In this document: positions 1 to 11,750 of the stretch, piece by piece
Layout of the letters: each line of letters opens with the position of its first letter
Numbering within the stretch: the stretch's first letter is position 1
Source: Eucommia ulmoides
Taxonomy: Eukaryota; Streptophyta; Magnoliopsida; Garryales; Eucommiaceae
Length of the DNA: 64,000 nt
Direction: 5' to 3'
Assembly (NCBI GenBank): GCA_016647705.1
Contig: CM028335.1
Location: 37,702,712-37,766,711 of the forward strand
Position numbers and translations under genes: made by a program
The notes under the pieces: generated by a model
Seen by the model: the letters and a program-made list of their open reading frames with translations, nothing else
The model's database searches: none
What the model was told of the DNA's origin: nothing

Positions 1-637
1 TTTTTGTATTTGTGAGTTTGAGCCGATTAAACATGTTTGGAACGATATCTAGTCAGGGTAGTTAGGTTTCGATCTTTTTCTTGTGAAAAAAATTAGGGTT
101 TGATATTTGTCCTGCAAAAAGGTTACGTTATTCTTTTCCCTTGAAAAGAATTAAGTTTTGATTCTTCTGGTAATTGAATTGTCATTTTTGAGTGAATTGC
201 AAAGGTTCAACATTCTTTGTAAAAAGGATAGGTGAGAGAGTGTTAGGTTAATAGGGTTCATCCTTAGCCTGGGAAAATGGTAATTTATAAAGGTTGATTT
301 TGTGACTGTAAACGAATCATTATAAGGTTTTGGTTCTTACCTGGTAAATGGATCATTGGGGTTTAGTGGATTGCGAATCTCTGTGGAGCTCGGGGGACTA
401 GACGTAGGCAATACTAGCTTGACCGAATTAGGATATATCGTTGTGTGCTACATTGTTTATTTTCTATTATATTGTGTTTGAGTGTGCACTTAGTATTAAA
501 CACATATCCGCTGCGTGACTATAATAACAATTAATTGAGAAAAATTTATTATTTGATATTAAGTGTTTAAAGGAATTATTTGTTTAAATTTTGGAACTAC
601 CCAATTCACCCCTCTTGGGTAGTTTTTTGGGCCAACA
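1..637 (+). repeat. Element A 5' LTR, 3' portion (truncated by window edge)
   Basis: Ends ...GGGCCAACA at 637, immediately followed by a primer-binding site. It aligns along its length with 13889-14527, including the runs of G/T-rich 'tgaaaa...ttagggtttgat' motifs. There are many small differences between the two copies, so insertion is old. Confidence 0.85.
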
Positions 638-654
638 ATTGGTATCAAGGCTGG
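638..654 (+). promoter_or_regulatory. Element A primer-binding site (tRNA-iMet type)
   Basis: ATTGGTATCAAGGCTGG directly follows the LTR. Its core TTGGTATCAAGGC is close to the TGGTATCAGAGC complement of initiator-Met tRNA used by plant copia elements. Confidence 0.75.
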
Positions 655-696
655 TTTTGGCTCGTTAGGCTTAACATCCTAGCTAAACATGATCAC

Positions 697-1640
697 ATGG
701 AGTGTATTGATAATGATATTGTATGTGAATCCTCTGTTTATCTTGATACAATTAGAGAGTTTCCTGTTTTCTCTGATAATTTGGGTCCTATTAATGAGAA
801 TGATAAATTTTGTGATAATAAAGTTGCAGATAAGGCTATTGAGATGTTGATTGCCCTTACTTGTCTTTTTGGAAAAAAAAAATTGAAACTCAGGGAAAAG
901 ATCGCAATTCTTGAAAATAAAAAGTTTAGTACCACTAAAGCTCTTAAGAAGAAGAATTTGGACAAGTATTTTGAAATTGTTGAATTTTTAAATGTTTTAT
1001 CTAAAATTAGTAAGTTGCTCAAAAAAATCGATTCTCATGAAGAAGAGAACGAAGTTTTGAAAACTAATATCCATAATTTTCAACAAAAGGATTTTAAAAA
1101 GAAAAATCTTGAAACTTTAAATGAGACCTTGAATATTGAATTGGATAATGTAAGGTATGAGCTTGATAGAGCTCGTGTGAAAATTCATTTCATTGAAAAT
1201 AAATGTCAAATTCTTAAGAATGATTTTGAATTTATGTATAAGAAGAATTTTGGTGTACAAGTGAACGTTAGTTTGTTGGAGCTGTCACTTGAAAAGATTC
1301 AAAAGGAGTTTAATAAAGCAATGAAATTTGTTGAAAAACCAATAGTTGCTAAAGGAGCTCGTCAATATCACTATCACTATCGTGCTCCTGTACGGATAAT
1401 GATTATTCGAAGAAACATGCTAACAATGCTAGATATTTTATTGTAGGAAGCATGGACATTTTGAGAAAATGTGTTATTTGTTGCATGGTTACCCGATCGG
1501 ATCCAAAAATAAATGGATACCAAGGAGCGAAAATTTTTATGCAGGTACACATGGAATATTTGATCAATAAAGAGGGTATAATGAATATCACATGCCAAGA
1601 AGGGATTTCAGATTCAATTCACCAATGAGGATGAATCAAA
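697..1640 (+). pseudogene. gag-like coiled-coil protein of element A, frameshifted
   Basis: A reading frame from ATG 697 runs to 1446. Residues about 70-230 are rich in Lys, Glu, Leu and Asn with heptad-like spacing, predicted coiled coil. Just past the end, in another frame (about 1425-1500), are FYCRKHGHFEKMC and LLHGYP. These look like a CCHC zinc knuckle in which the first Cys is replaced by Tyr, so at least one frameshift separates the coiled coil from the knuckle. The ORF could be opened 5' to position 580, but that part lies in the LTR and PBS, so the Met at 697 is preferred. A structural capsid-like role is inferred from position after the PBS; the family was not otherwise recognised. 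Confidence 0.55.
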
Positions 1641-2305
1641 ATATGCAAAACGGAAAGTTTTGAAAGCAGCGAGTTCAGTACATGGAATCAATTGATACTT
1701 ATCCTCAAGGAATGATGAGAAACCAATATAAAAAATGGACCACGTATAAAGTGGTGACAAAGTAAAATGAGGGAAAGTAACTCAAAGCACCTTACAAAGG
1801 CAAAATGATTATTACTGAACTAATCCAGAAGATAGCCAATATAATTAAGGAAGAAATCAAAGTGGTACATCAAGCAAAAGTAAAAATGGCGGATTCAAAG
1901 GATAATAAGCTTGAAATTAATAAAATCCACCAAAGGTACACACACCAACTGGTCCCAAGGAATAATCAGGTATGTCAAATTTCTTGAAATTCAAATATGT
2001 TAATTTTGTTAGGGTAACTAATGCTTCACATCTTTAAATCAATTTATTTGTGGTATGTGTAGGGGGTGTCTGTATGTGTGAAAATATTTTAAATAACAAT
2101 GTGTAGATCAAAATAAGAGATAAAATTGAGCTAATGGATCAAATAGGACAAAGAAGGACCTAAAGACAAATTGTCCTGATAGATCTATCATTTGGAAGCA
2201 AAAATTTCATTAAAAGGTTAGTCTTTCTTCTCCACTTTAGGGCTTCAGTGTATCTACTAGTTTAGATTTATCCTATTAGGTTTTTTATCTTAAATTGTTT
2301 CAAAT
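1641..2305 (+). other. Element A internal relic, no recognisable gene
   Basis: A-rich sequence with a 60-codon open stretch (1805-1987) that is Lys/Glu-rich and probably decayed gag tail. From 2000 to 2305 nothing recognisable is seen. It ends at the left LTR of element B. Confidence 0.4.
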
Positions 2306-4379
2306 TGTTGGCCCGGTAGAATACTCAAGAGGGGGGGGTGAATTGGGTAATAAAAAATAATTAGAATAAAAATCAATAAATCAAATAATTAATTTTAAAC
2401 CTAAATTAATTATTATCTTTATAACACAGCGGAATTAATCAATCAACTAGGTGCACAAACAAACAACAAAAATAGACAAATTAAGAAAGCAACACACTAG
2501 AGATTTATACTGGTTTACCAAGTTACTCTTGGCTAATCCAGTCCCACGAGCTCCACGGAGGTCGCACCCACTAAAACCAAGATTCCTTTAAAGGTAAGAA
2601 CCAAACCCGCACACTGATTCTTTTACAGGCTCAGAATCAACCTTTACACTTTCCTTTTCAAAGGCTAAGGAATAACCTCTACTTTTTACAGGCAAAAGAA
2701 TAACCTAATTCTTTTTAACACCTAAGCTCAAGAATCAAAACCTCACCAAAACACTCCAAATATCCTTTTACCTGGTAAGGATTGAACCGTTACAAAATCA
2801 CTCACAAACACACAATTCTTATCCAGGAAGAATCACTACCTCAATCTCTTTATAGGAAGAGACTGAAACCCAGCTACCCTTGATTAAATATCCTCAATGA
2901 TATTTAACCCGTCACAACTTACCAATACAAAAATTGATAAGTAAATCTCACTCGGAACTTCTACCACCCCAGATATATATAAACTCAATTAATATCCCAA
3001 CTAGTGATAGAATTATATGAGATGTAAAAATCTGATTTTAACAATATATGGATAGCAAATTGGAGCACGTAATCAGATTTAAGAAATTGTTTAAAAGAAT
3101 GTTTTCTTTAAAAAATCAAAAATAATTTCTAAGATCAATTTCCAAAGACAAGAATAAATAAGTAATAATCAATATGGAAAGATCTCACCCGGAATCCACA
3201 GAATTAATGATGAAAACAATATAGCTTCAATTCTGAAATCAACACCAATTGATCGCAGTTGATTATCAGAATCACTCTCTTAGAACAGCTCACAGTATAG
3301 TTGAATAATCACTCTTATAAATGCTCTCTCGAATATAGACTGGTTTTATCTCTCAGAATGAATAGAATGATTAGCTTTCTTAGAAAATTCGTAGGTCTAT
3401 ATAAGGGCACATGTAATCAGCCTCCTAACGGCTAGTTTATAAATGTTATGATAATAAAATACTCTTATAGACCCTTCATAACATAAGGACTTTATTTAGG
3501 TTCAATTTCACTTAATAACAACTTTTAAATCTCTCAATTAAATCCCCAAAGTATTTCTCAATTAAAACAAATAAGTATAGAATTCATTTTATGTACCAAA
3601 TTGAGAAAGTTTAATAATTAATGAACCATATTGAAAGGATTTAATATGTATATGAACCATATATCAAATGTTAAGAATATCCTGAAATCTCTCTCAAATC
3701 TTAACCAAAAACGACTATTTTTGGATTTAGAATCGGATCAACCAATATCCAGAACAGTGTGTTCAGTCGACTAAAGGATACTGGAAGTAGCCTATACACT
3801 TGATCGGTCGACTCCTCAGTTGACTCGCAGATTCAGAGAGTTTGCCAAGCTTACATCGGTCGACTGCTCACTCAACTCGCAGATTCAAAGAGTTTACCAA
3901 GCTTCCATCGGTCGACTACCCACTCAACTCACAGATTCAGAGAGTTCATCTACTTTTTTCTGTCGACTCCTCAGTCGACTGGCCTCTCCTGAATCTCATT
4001 TGATCTCGTTTTTAACTTACTTTCTTTAACAATTTTGCCCCTTTATCCGCATTTATATTCAAACGAACTCCACTAATATTCTTATTTTCTATTTTAGTCA
4101 TTCAAAAATATTTCTTTTTAATTTACATAGGAGCAAATAAATATACTCAACCAAAACACACATAAAAGATGAAATTAATTTTGTGCCGTGTGTGTGTTCC
4201 TAAATGGGATATTAAGAGTTTATATTTACCTGGGTTGTTTCCCCTAATGTCTTCAAACTCTTAATACTTCTTCTTGATATCTTCATTATTGGAACTTTAA
4301 ATCATTGAAACACTTGATCAAACATTAGTTCCACCAAAACATCAATACTTAATTGTTCATCAAAATCTTGAGATCAACA
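2306..4379 (-). repeat. Element B 3' LTR
   Basis: On the plus strand it reads TGTTGGCCCGG...GAGATCAACA. It matches 8631-10720 over its full length. On the coding strand it starts TGTTGATC directly after the PPT. A TATA-like CTTATATAGACC on the minus strand lies near 3397, downstream of the U3 palindromic array. Confidence 0.9.
3745..3990 (-). repeat. U3 tandem palindromic array, copy in B 3' LTR
   Basis: About four imperfect repeats of ~55-60 bp, each with CGGTCGACT...CTCAGTCGACT followed by a conserved CGCAGATTCAGAGAGTT block. The TCGGTCGACT and AGTCGAC parts are partly self-complementary. It lies about 390-630 bp from the coding-strand start of the LTR, within presumed U3. Confidence 0.7.
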
Positions 4380-4396
4380 ATCTCCTCCTTTTTTAT
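4380..4396 (-). promoter_or_regulatory. Element B polypurine tract
   Basis: On the minus strand AAAAAAGGAGGAGAT immediately precedes the LTR start TGTTGATC, as expected for the plus-strand primer. Confidence 0.8.
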
Positions 4397-4677
4397 GATG
4401 ATAATTAACTTTGATATTTTTTTTTAAAATAAAATATAACCACACTCCCCCTGATTTTGAGGATGGGTTATTTAACTTATTTAAACATCATAATGAAGAT
4501 TTCAATAATGCACAATTTAAAAATACTCAATAAAACATAATTTTTTAAATTTCTCTTTTTTGATTAAAACACACATTTTTAGAATTCTCCCCCTAAATAA
4601 AACATCACTCATTTCTCCCCATTTGTCATCTTCAAAAAACAATTTAGGTAGGGAGGAGAAAACAACAAATATGTAGG

Positions 4678-5264
4678 TCACTCTAGGCAAACATCATTAT
4701 GCCTAACCATTCCTAAACCACAAATGATTTTCACAAACTGATCTTCCGCTAGTGGTTTAGTAAAGACATCAGCAAACTGGTCGGAGGTATCAATATACTC
4801 AACAATAATATCCCTTTTCTGAATGTGATCACGAATAAGGTGATGTCTAATCTCTACGTGCTTAGTTCGTGAGTGCTGTGTAGGATTCTTACTTAGACAT
4901 ATAACACTTTTATTATCACAAAAGATCGGATCCTCCTTCATACAAACTCCAAAATCATTTAACTGTTGCTTAATATATAAAATTTATGCACAACAGTTAC
5001 CCGCTGCCATGTATTCAGCCTCAGTAATGGATAAGGCTATCGAATTTTATTTCTTACTTGACCAAGAAACCAAAGCATGTCCTAACAAAAGACATGATCC
5101 GCTTGTGCTTTTTCGCTCAACTTTGCAATCGACAAAGTCAGCGTCGGAGTAACTTACCAATTTGAAATCACTCCCCCTAGGATACTATAATCCTAGGTCA
5201 GTCGTCCCCTTTAAATAACGAAAATTTCCTTAACCGCAGTTAAGTGCGATTCTTTAGGACAAGA
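4678..5264 (-). pseudogene. Element B RNase H domain of copia pol
   Basis: Minus-strand frames contain SDADFVDC (catalytic Asp), a TEAEYMAA box (Glu) and CDNKSVICL (Asp), then the C-terminal HSRTKHVEIRHHLIRD and FTKPLAEDQF blocks typical of copia pol ends. The last 87 codons (4941-4678) are open; an in-frame stop sits upstream, before TEAEYMAA. It is out of frame with the RT ORF, so a frameshift near 5265 separates them. The domain degrades the RNA strand of the RNA:DNA hybrid during reverse transcription. Confidence 0.85.
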
Positions 5265-6470
5265 CTAAAATCTTGCACAAAGACAAACACTATACGTAAT
5301 GTCAGATCTACTAGTAGTTAAATACAACAAACTACCAATCATACCTTGATACATCTTTTCATTAACGTTTTTACCCGTATCGTCTTTTTCAATTTTTGTA
5401 GCTGTTGCCATGGGAGTTTTGTACTCTTTAGCTCTTTCCAAGCCATATTTCTTTAACAGCTCCTTGGTGTATTTAGCTTGGTTCATGAATATTCCTTCTA
5501 TGGTTTGCTTAATATGCAATCCAAGAAAGAAATTTAGCTCTCCCATCATACTCATTTCAAATTCAACCTGCATTATCTTAGCAAACTCTTGGCAAAGATC
5601 CTCATTAGTAGATCCAAGAATGATATCATCAACATATACTTGTACTAATAAAATATCAGAATTAGTTTTCTTTACAAATAGTATTGTATCACAAATACCC
5701 ATTTGAAAACCATTTTCGATCAAATATCGGCTAAGTCTCTCATACCAAGCCCTCGGAGCTTGTTTGAGCCCATACAAAACCTTGCAAGGTTTAAATACAT
5801 GATCGGGAAATTTGTCACTTTCAAATCCCGGGGGTTGTTCCACATAAACTTCTTCAGCTAGAAAGCCATTTAGAAATGCACTCTTTACATCCATTTGATA
5901 TAACTTAAAATTACGTGAACATGAAAAGGTGAGTAGCATTCTAATTGCTTCTAGTCTAGCAACAGAAGCATAAGTTTCATTATAATCAATTCCTTCCTCT
6001 TGATTATAGCCCTGTGCTACTAATCTTACTTTATTTCTAATTACCATACCAGATTCATCCTTTTTGTTTCTAAATACCCATTTAGTACCAATAACTGGAT
6101 GAAAATCTGGTTTTGGAACAAGACACCATACTTTGTTCCGCTCAAATTGAACTAATTCATCTTGCACTGCGAAAATACAAGATTCATTAGTTAGCATCTC
6201 ATTTATATTTTTAGGCTCAATTTGAGATAAGAAAACAAGATTAATTATATCCCTAAGAGAAGATCGAGTACTTACACCTTTTTCAAAATTATCAATGATT
6301 TATTTAATTGAATGTCCTGGTACTTTCTTTATAGCTCTTGGTAAAGTAAAATCCTTCTCCTTAGGTTCCTCCTCTTGTTGAGACTCATTTGTTGCATCAT
6401 TACCTTGGTTTTGGTTGTTTAAGATACCTGCATCATCATCATCCAAAATTTTTCTCAACAAATATGGATC
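5265..6470 (-). pseudogene. Element B reverse transcriptase of copia pol
   Basis: A 310-codon open frame (6197-5265) covers most of RVT_2. It contains [33 protein letters not shown] (first catalytic Asp), the [12 protein letters not shown] block and the YVDDIILGS box (catalytic Asp pair) followed by FFLGLHIKQ. The domain itself looks undamaged. Upstream to 6470 the same frame encodes an acidic linker between integrase and RT, with one in-frame stop near 6300. Frame and stops show that IN-linker-RT was one polyprotein. Downstream it loses frame before RNase H. Confidence 0.9.
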
Positions 6471-6476
6471 AGCTTC

Positions 6477-6857
6477 CTAAAAAATGACATGCATAGTTTC
6501 TTCTACTACTAAAATATGTTTATTATAGACTCTATAAGCCTTACTGTTAGTAGCATATCCAAGAAAAATTCCATAATCAAATTTAGCATCAAATTTACCA
6601 AGATTATCCTTGTCATTGAAAATAAAACATTTGCATCCAAAGACTTTAAAATATGAGATATTTGGAGTCTTACCATTCCAAATTTCATATGGGGTTTTGT
6701 TAAACCCTCTACGAATTGATACCCGATTTACCACGTGACAAGCGGTACTTACTGCCTCAGCCCAAGAGTAGGTTGGTAAACAATTTTCATTTAGCATTGT
6801 TCTGGCCATCTCTTGGAGTGTTCTGTTCTTTCTTTCCACTACACCATTTTGTTGCAA
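6477..6857 (-). pseudogene. Element B integrase, C-terminal half only
   Basis: A 126-codon frame begins with QQNGVVERKNRTLQEMAR, the last conserved block of the integrase catalytic core (it includes the Glu). It continues through YSWAEAVSTACHVVNR, NKTPYEIWNGKTP and VFGCKCFIFN to YGIFLGYATNSKAYRV. The HHCC zinc-binding region and the two Asp of the DDE triad are missing because the protease relic abuts this block directly at about 6858. Integration activity is therefore impossible. It is in frame with the RT ORF apart from a stop at 6477. Confidence 0.88.
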
Positions 6858-7022
6858 TGATCTTGGTGCAGAAAAGTCACATAACCTCCATCTTTAGGTG
6901 TCAAAGATGTAAATTTACTTTTATCTCCCGTTATGTGTCGAGAACAACCACTATCCAGGAACCATTTATCCTTGCTTATTGATACTTTTAGAATAACCTA
7001 CAAGGAGCACCTTAAATAGTTC
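6858..7022 (-). pseudogene. Element B aspartic protease, N-terminal fragment
   Basis: Minus-strand translation gives DKWFLDSGCSRHITGDK followed by FTSLTPKDGGYV, the copia protease start with the catalytic DSG. The rest of the protease and the front half of integrase are deleted. Confidence 0.8.
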
Positions 7023-7612
7023 CTAAGTGGTACCCAGCCTACATGGGTCCGATCTTGTTAGTCGGGACAATTTTTGTTTCTTTCGGAACCCAAACTTGTC
7101 TACAATTAGATAGTTTTGCAAAACATCTTTGAATAGTATGCCCCAAAATGTTACATTTAAAACATCTAACAAGATCCTTAATTTTAGGAAAAAAAAAATT
7201 ATGAAAGCGTTTTTGGTTAAGATTTTTCTGAAATCCAACACCGGCCTTATCAAAAACTCCACATGAACTTCCCAAAAGCATTTTCAAATTGTTTTCACCG
7301 TTGGTAAATTTGAGAACAATTGATTTCAAATCCATCAATTTAGATTTCAACTCATTGTTTTCAAATTCATAATCCATTACTTGCTTGTTTAATGTGTTAA
7401 TTGTACTTTGAAGGGCATTTATTTTTTGAACTCTGGTTGTTATAATCATGTGAAAGTTCTTGATAAACGTCAAATAATTCATCAAAATTTAAAGGACAAG
7501 AACTTGAACAATCGGTTACCTCACTACCAGTGGCCATTAAAGCAAGTATTGATGAATCCTCACTATTTGATTCTTCCGAGCTACTTGAATTGGTATCATC
7601 CCAAGTAGCCAT
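7023..7612 (-). pseudogene. Element B gag C-terminal region: acidic start, coiled coil, CCHC knuckle
   Basis: Starts as MATWDDTNSSSSEESN (7612), Ser/Glu-rich, then a helical stretch with Asn/Lys/Leu heptads. A frameshift in the 7400-7485 overlap moves it to the frame that holds a zinc knuckle CFKCNILGHTIQRC (C-x2-C-x4-H-x4-C) near 7130-7170 and then a QVWVPKET motif. It starts only a few bases after the stop of the upstream gag. This second module with coiled coil and knuckle is common in large plant copia elements; its role is probably RNA packaging. Confidence 0.75.
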
Positions 7613-8579
7613 AATTTATTTATTCTTACTCTTCTTTGCTTTCCTATTTTTCTTCTTCTTCTTCTTCTTCTTTTCTTTTTCCTTCTTCGGTTCGGGGCAA
7701 TCATTTTGAAAATGACCAGTTTTACGACAGTTGTAGCATTCTACTTTGGATATGTTGAGATTTCTTTTCCCACGGAATGTGCGTCGAGTCATTCTTCTAA
7801 AATTGTTTGTGAGAAGTGATACATTCTTCTTTTGCTTACTATCAAGGCTTTCATCATCACTGTCATCCTCTTCTTCAATTTTTTTTAACTTTTAGTGCCA
7901 AGGATTTCCTCTTGCTATTTCCAGTATCATCCTCATAGCCTTTGATCGCCGATTCATGAGTCATCAAATTACCAATTAGATCATCGATGTCGTATTTGCC
8001 AAGATCCTTGGCTTCCTCGATTGCGGTAACTTTTTACTCCCATATTTTCGTCAAGGACCTTAGGACATTTCGTACTCTATCCTCCATGGAGTATGGTTTT
8101 CCGAGTTGATTCATACTGTTGCATATGTTGTTGAGGCGAGTGTACATCTCATGAATCGATTTATTTTCTTCCATCCTGAACAGCTCAAATTTTCTCATAA
8201 GAGGATTGATTTTTTACTGCTTCACTTAACTTGTCCCTTCATGGGTGACTTTTAGCTTATCCCACATCTCATTTGTGGACTTACAACCTGAAACTCTAGA
8301 ATACTCGTTAGCATCTAAAGAACAAAAGAGAATATTGATAGTTTGAGAATTAATAGAGAGTTTCTGCTTATCGGAAGTAGTGAGTTGTTCCTTATTCTTC
8401 TCAACTCCATTTTCCATTGGAATAAATGGACCATCCTCAATTGTTAGCCACACGTCATAATTTATAGCCTGAAAAAAGACTATCATCCTGTCTTTCCAAA
8501 ACGAGTAACTTTCACCTGCAAATAAAGTTGGTCGGTGCATGGACTGCCCTTCACCTAGTGTGCCTACTATGTGTGCCAT
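7613..8579 (-). pseudogene. Element B gag (UBN2-type capsid plus CCHC nucleocapsid)
   Basis: ATG at 8579. It contains RPTLFAGESYSFWKDRM and NYDVWLTIEDGP near the N terminus, then AQ-poor helical capsid blocks such as LNNICNSMNQLGKPYS and LMTHE. These match the plant copia gag family (DUF4219/UBN2). The C-terminal CYNCRKTGHFQNDC (about 7695-7740) is a CCHC knuckle, followed by a Lys-rich tail encoded by an expanded CTT/TTC tract (7650-7685). An in-frame stop at 8226 and others near 7885 and 8030 break it. Confidence 0.85.
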
Positions 8580-8613
8580 GTGATCTTCGTTAGCAAAATA
8601 AATTCGAGCTAAA

Positions 8614-8630
8614 CCAACTTTGATACCAAT
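8614..8630 (-). promoter_or_regulatory. Element B primer-binding site
   Basis: Minus strand ATTGGTATCAAAGTTGG directly follows the end of the 5' LTR. It is the same iMet-tRNA type as in elements A and C. Confidence 0.75.
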
Positions 8631-10720
8631 TGTTGGTCTAGTAGAATACCCAAGAGGGGGGCTGAATTGGGTAATAAAAAATAATCAGAATAAAAATCAA
8701 TAAATCAAATAATTAATTTTAATCCTAAAATAATTATTATCTTTATAATACAACAGAATTAATCAATCAACTAGGTGCACACACAAATAGCAAAAATAGA
8801 CAAATTAAGAAAGTAGCACACCAGAGATTTATACTGGTTCACCAAGCTACTCTTGGCTAATCAAGTCCCCCCCGAGCTCCACGGAGGTCGTACCCACTAA
8901 AATCAAGATTCCTTCAAAGGTAGGAACCAAACTCGCACACTGATTCTTTTATAGGCTCATAATGAACCTTTACAAAAAATTTATCAAAGGCTAAGGAATA
9001 ACCTCTATTTTTTACAGGCTAAAGAATAACCTAATTCTTTTTAACACCTAGGCTCAAGAATCAAAACCTCACCAAAACACTTCAAATATCCTTTTACCCG
9101 TTAAGGATTGAGCCATTACAAAATCACTCATAAACACGCAATTCTTATCCAGGAAGAATCACTACCGCAATCTCTTTACAGGAAGAGACTGAAACCCAGC
9201 TACCCTTTATTAAATATCCCTAATGATATTTAACCCGTCACAACTCACCAATACAAAAATTGATAAGTAAATCTCACTCGGAGCTTCTACCACCCCAGAT
9301 ATATATAAACTCAATTAATATCCCAACTAGTGATAAAATTATGTAAGATGCAAAAATCTGATTTTAACAATATATAGATAGCAAATTGGAGCACGTAATC
9401 AGATTTAAGAAATTGTTTAAAAGAATATTTTCATTAAAGAATCAAAAATAATTTCTAAGATCAATCTACAAAGACAATAATAAACAAGTAATAATCAATA
9501 TGGAAATATCTCACCTGGAATCCACAGAATTAATGATGAAAACAATATAGCTTCAATTCCGGAATCAACACAAATTGATCGCAGTTGATTATCATAATCA
9601 TTCTCTTAGAACAACTCACAGTATAGTTGAATGATCACTCTTATAAATGCTCTCTCAAATATAAACTGATTTTATCTCTTAAAATGAATAGAATGATTAG
9701 CTTTCTTAGAAAATTCGCAGGTTTATACAAGGGCACATGTAATCAGCCTCCTAACGGCTAATTTACAAGTGTCATGACAATAAAATACTCATATGGACCC
9801 TTCATAACATGAGGATTTCATTTAGGTTCAATTTCACTTAATAACAACTTTAAATCTCTCAATTAAATCCCCAAAGTATTTCTCAATTAAAATAAATAAG
9901 TATAAAATTCATTTTATGTACCAAATTGAGAAAGTTTAATAAGTAATGAACCATATTGAAAGGATTTAATATGTATATGAACCATATATCAAATGTTAAG
10001 AATATCCCCAAAATTTCACTCAAATCTTAACCAAAAATGGCTACTTTTGGATTTAGAATCGGATCAACCAATATCTAGAAACTGTGCGTTCAGTCAACTG
10101 CCCAATCGACTAAAGGATACTAGAAGTAGCCTATGCACTTGATCGGTTGAATCCTCAGTCAACTCACAGATTCAAAGAGTTTTCCAAGCTTACATCGGTC
10201 GACTACTCACTCAACTCGTAGATTCAAAGAGTTCACCAAGCTTCTATCGGTTGACCGCCCACTTAACTCGCAGATTCAGAGAGTTCATCTACTTTTTTCG
10301 GTCGACTCCTCAGTCGACTAGCCTCTACTGAATCTCTTCTCTGATCTCGTTTTTAACTTACTTTCTTTTACAATTTTGCCCATTTATCCACGTTTATATT
10401 CAAATGAACTCCACTAATATTCTTATATTCTATTTTAGTCATTCAAAAATAATTTTGTTTAATTCATATAGGAGCAAATAAATATACTCAACCAAAACAT
10501 ACATAAAAGATGAAATTCATTTTGTGCCGTATGTGTGTTCCTAAATGGGATATTAAGAGTTTATATTTACCTAGGTTTTTTTCCCTAATGTCTTCAAACT
10601 CTTAATACTTCTTCTTGATATCTTCATTATTGGAATTTTAAATCACTGAAATACTTGATCAAATATTAGTTCCACCAAAACATCAATACTTAATTGTTCA
10701 TCAAAATCTTGGGATCAACA
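8631..10720 (-). repeat. Element B 5' LTR
   Basis: Plus strand TGTTGGTCTAG...GGGATCAACA. It is a full-length partner of 2306-4379. It contains the same U3 array at about 10086-10322. Confidence 0.9.
10086..10322 (-). repeat. U3 tandem palindromic array, copy in B 5' LTR
   Basis: Same repeat type as at 3745-3990, with TCGGTCGACT and CTCAGTCGACT motifs and the CAGATTCAAAGAGTT block. Several motifs are decayed by C to T changes (TCGGTTGA, CAGTCAACT). Confidence 0.65.
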
Positions 10721-10735
10721 ATCTCCCCCTTTTGG
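10721..10735 (-). promoter_or_regulatory. Polypurine-tract-like sequence outside the B 5' LTR
   Basis: Minus strand CCAAAAGGGGGAGAT directly precedes TGTTGATCCC. This is the right sequence for a PPT of this family but on the wrong side of the LTR for a simple insertion. Confidence 0.55.
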
Positions 10736-10737
10736 AT

Positions 10738-11750
10738 ATGGAAGATCTTAGGAGACTTTTGAAGTTTAAGAAATGAGACGTTCATCCTTCCAATACCACT
10801 TTATGGTTTGTAAGACATCTTAAGAAAAATGAGATTGCGAACAAGTTTAATTTGGTTGATGGAAGAGCGGGGTCATTATCACTTGAACATCGTCTTATTA
10901 ATATGATAATCATTCATTCTATTGTACCTAGAGGAGGAAGTTACGTGAGCTTCAAAAACTTTCATTTATATTTATCGATTGAGATTTTCAATGGTAGCAA
11001 TCTTGATTTGGCTTATATCATGTTTGAGCACAACGAGTATCAAGTGAATAAAAAATCAAGAGTACAACCCTATGGTGATGCACTTCAAACAAGCTTTGAT
11101 CACTTCAAAATTAATAGTGATCCAGAAGAAAATGCACTTCTCATATTAAACTCGGGATAACTAAATGTGAACGTTTATAATTTAATGGGGTTTAAGTTCA
11201 ATAGAAAGAGATGGGTGAGGAAAAAAAGGGAAGAGAAAGAGAATGATTGAGGATGATAAAGAAGATGAGGAAGAGTTGAGCATGGATCAGAAAATTGACA
11301 TGCTTCGAAATCAATTTGATGACTGCCAACAATACACTGAGGTGCTTGATTCTAGAGTGTCTGGGATCTCGAATAATATAGTAGGGATGAGGGTATCCAT
11401 AGAAGGTAACATGGGAGGCTAACTGATACAATAGAAGATGGGTTCGAAAGGGTCATGAGCAATATGAAACAAATGTTCTTATTCATACAGAACCAATAGA
11501 ATAGTAGCTAACAGTAGTACAATACCCAATAGTTGCATGGTGGGCATACTACTTTTGGGGGATAGTAGTCCTTTGGAGGACCTTTGGCAGCAGGACCTTT
11601 AGGGGTAGGACCATCTACGTCATACTATCAACATATGCCTTCTAGCTCAGGCATGTAGCTCGAAAGTCAATACTCACATCTGCCAGCCACTAGTCCATTG
11701 GGACCATATTATCTGTTCATGGTACAAGGTCCCTATTAGACTTTATGAAT
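10738..11750 (+). pseudogene. Element A second ORF: putative plant transposon protein domain plus coiled coil
   Basis: Frame from ATG 10738 has an early stop, then runs open from about 10780 to 11160. It contains NKFNLVDGRAGSLSLEHRLI, then MIIIHSIVPRGG and FNGSNLDLAYIMFEH. This pattern (LT-EHRLL...ILPR-G...I-LAY-M) matches the 'putative plant transposon protein' family found after pol in some plant LTR elements. After a frame change, 11240-11420 encodes an acidic stretch and a helix (DQKIDMLRNQFDDCQQYTEV). 11560-11745 is Pro/Gly/Tyr-rich in one frame. Its function is unknown; an env-like role has been proposed for ORFs at this place but nothing here shows it. Confidence 0.55.

Larger units (their letters stand above)
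2306..10720 (-). mobile_element. Element B: copia retrotransposon (SIRE-like), defective, nested in A
   Basis: Two LTRs, 2306-4379 and 8631-10720, each TG...CA and about 2.08 kb, enclose a minus-strand internal region. In transcription order it holds PBS, gag with two CCHC knuckles, protease start, integrase C-terminal part, RT, RNase H and PPT. Gene order PR-IN-RT-RH is that of Ty1/copia. No target duplication is evident: the left flank is CAAAT and the right flank is ATCTC. The core of integrase is deleted and RT-RNase H is frameshifted, so the element cannot move itself. The two LTRs differ by scattered substitutions and short indels. Confidence 0.9.
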
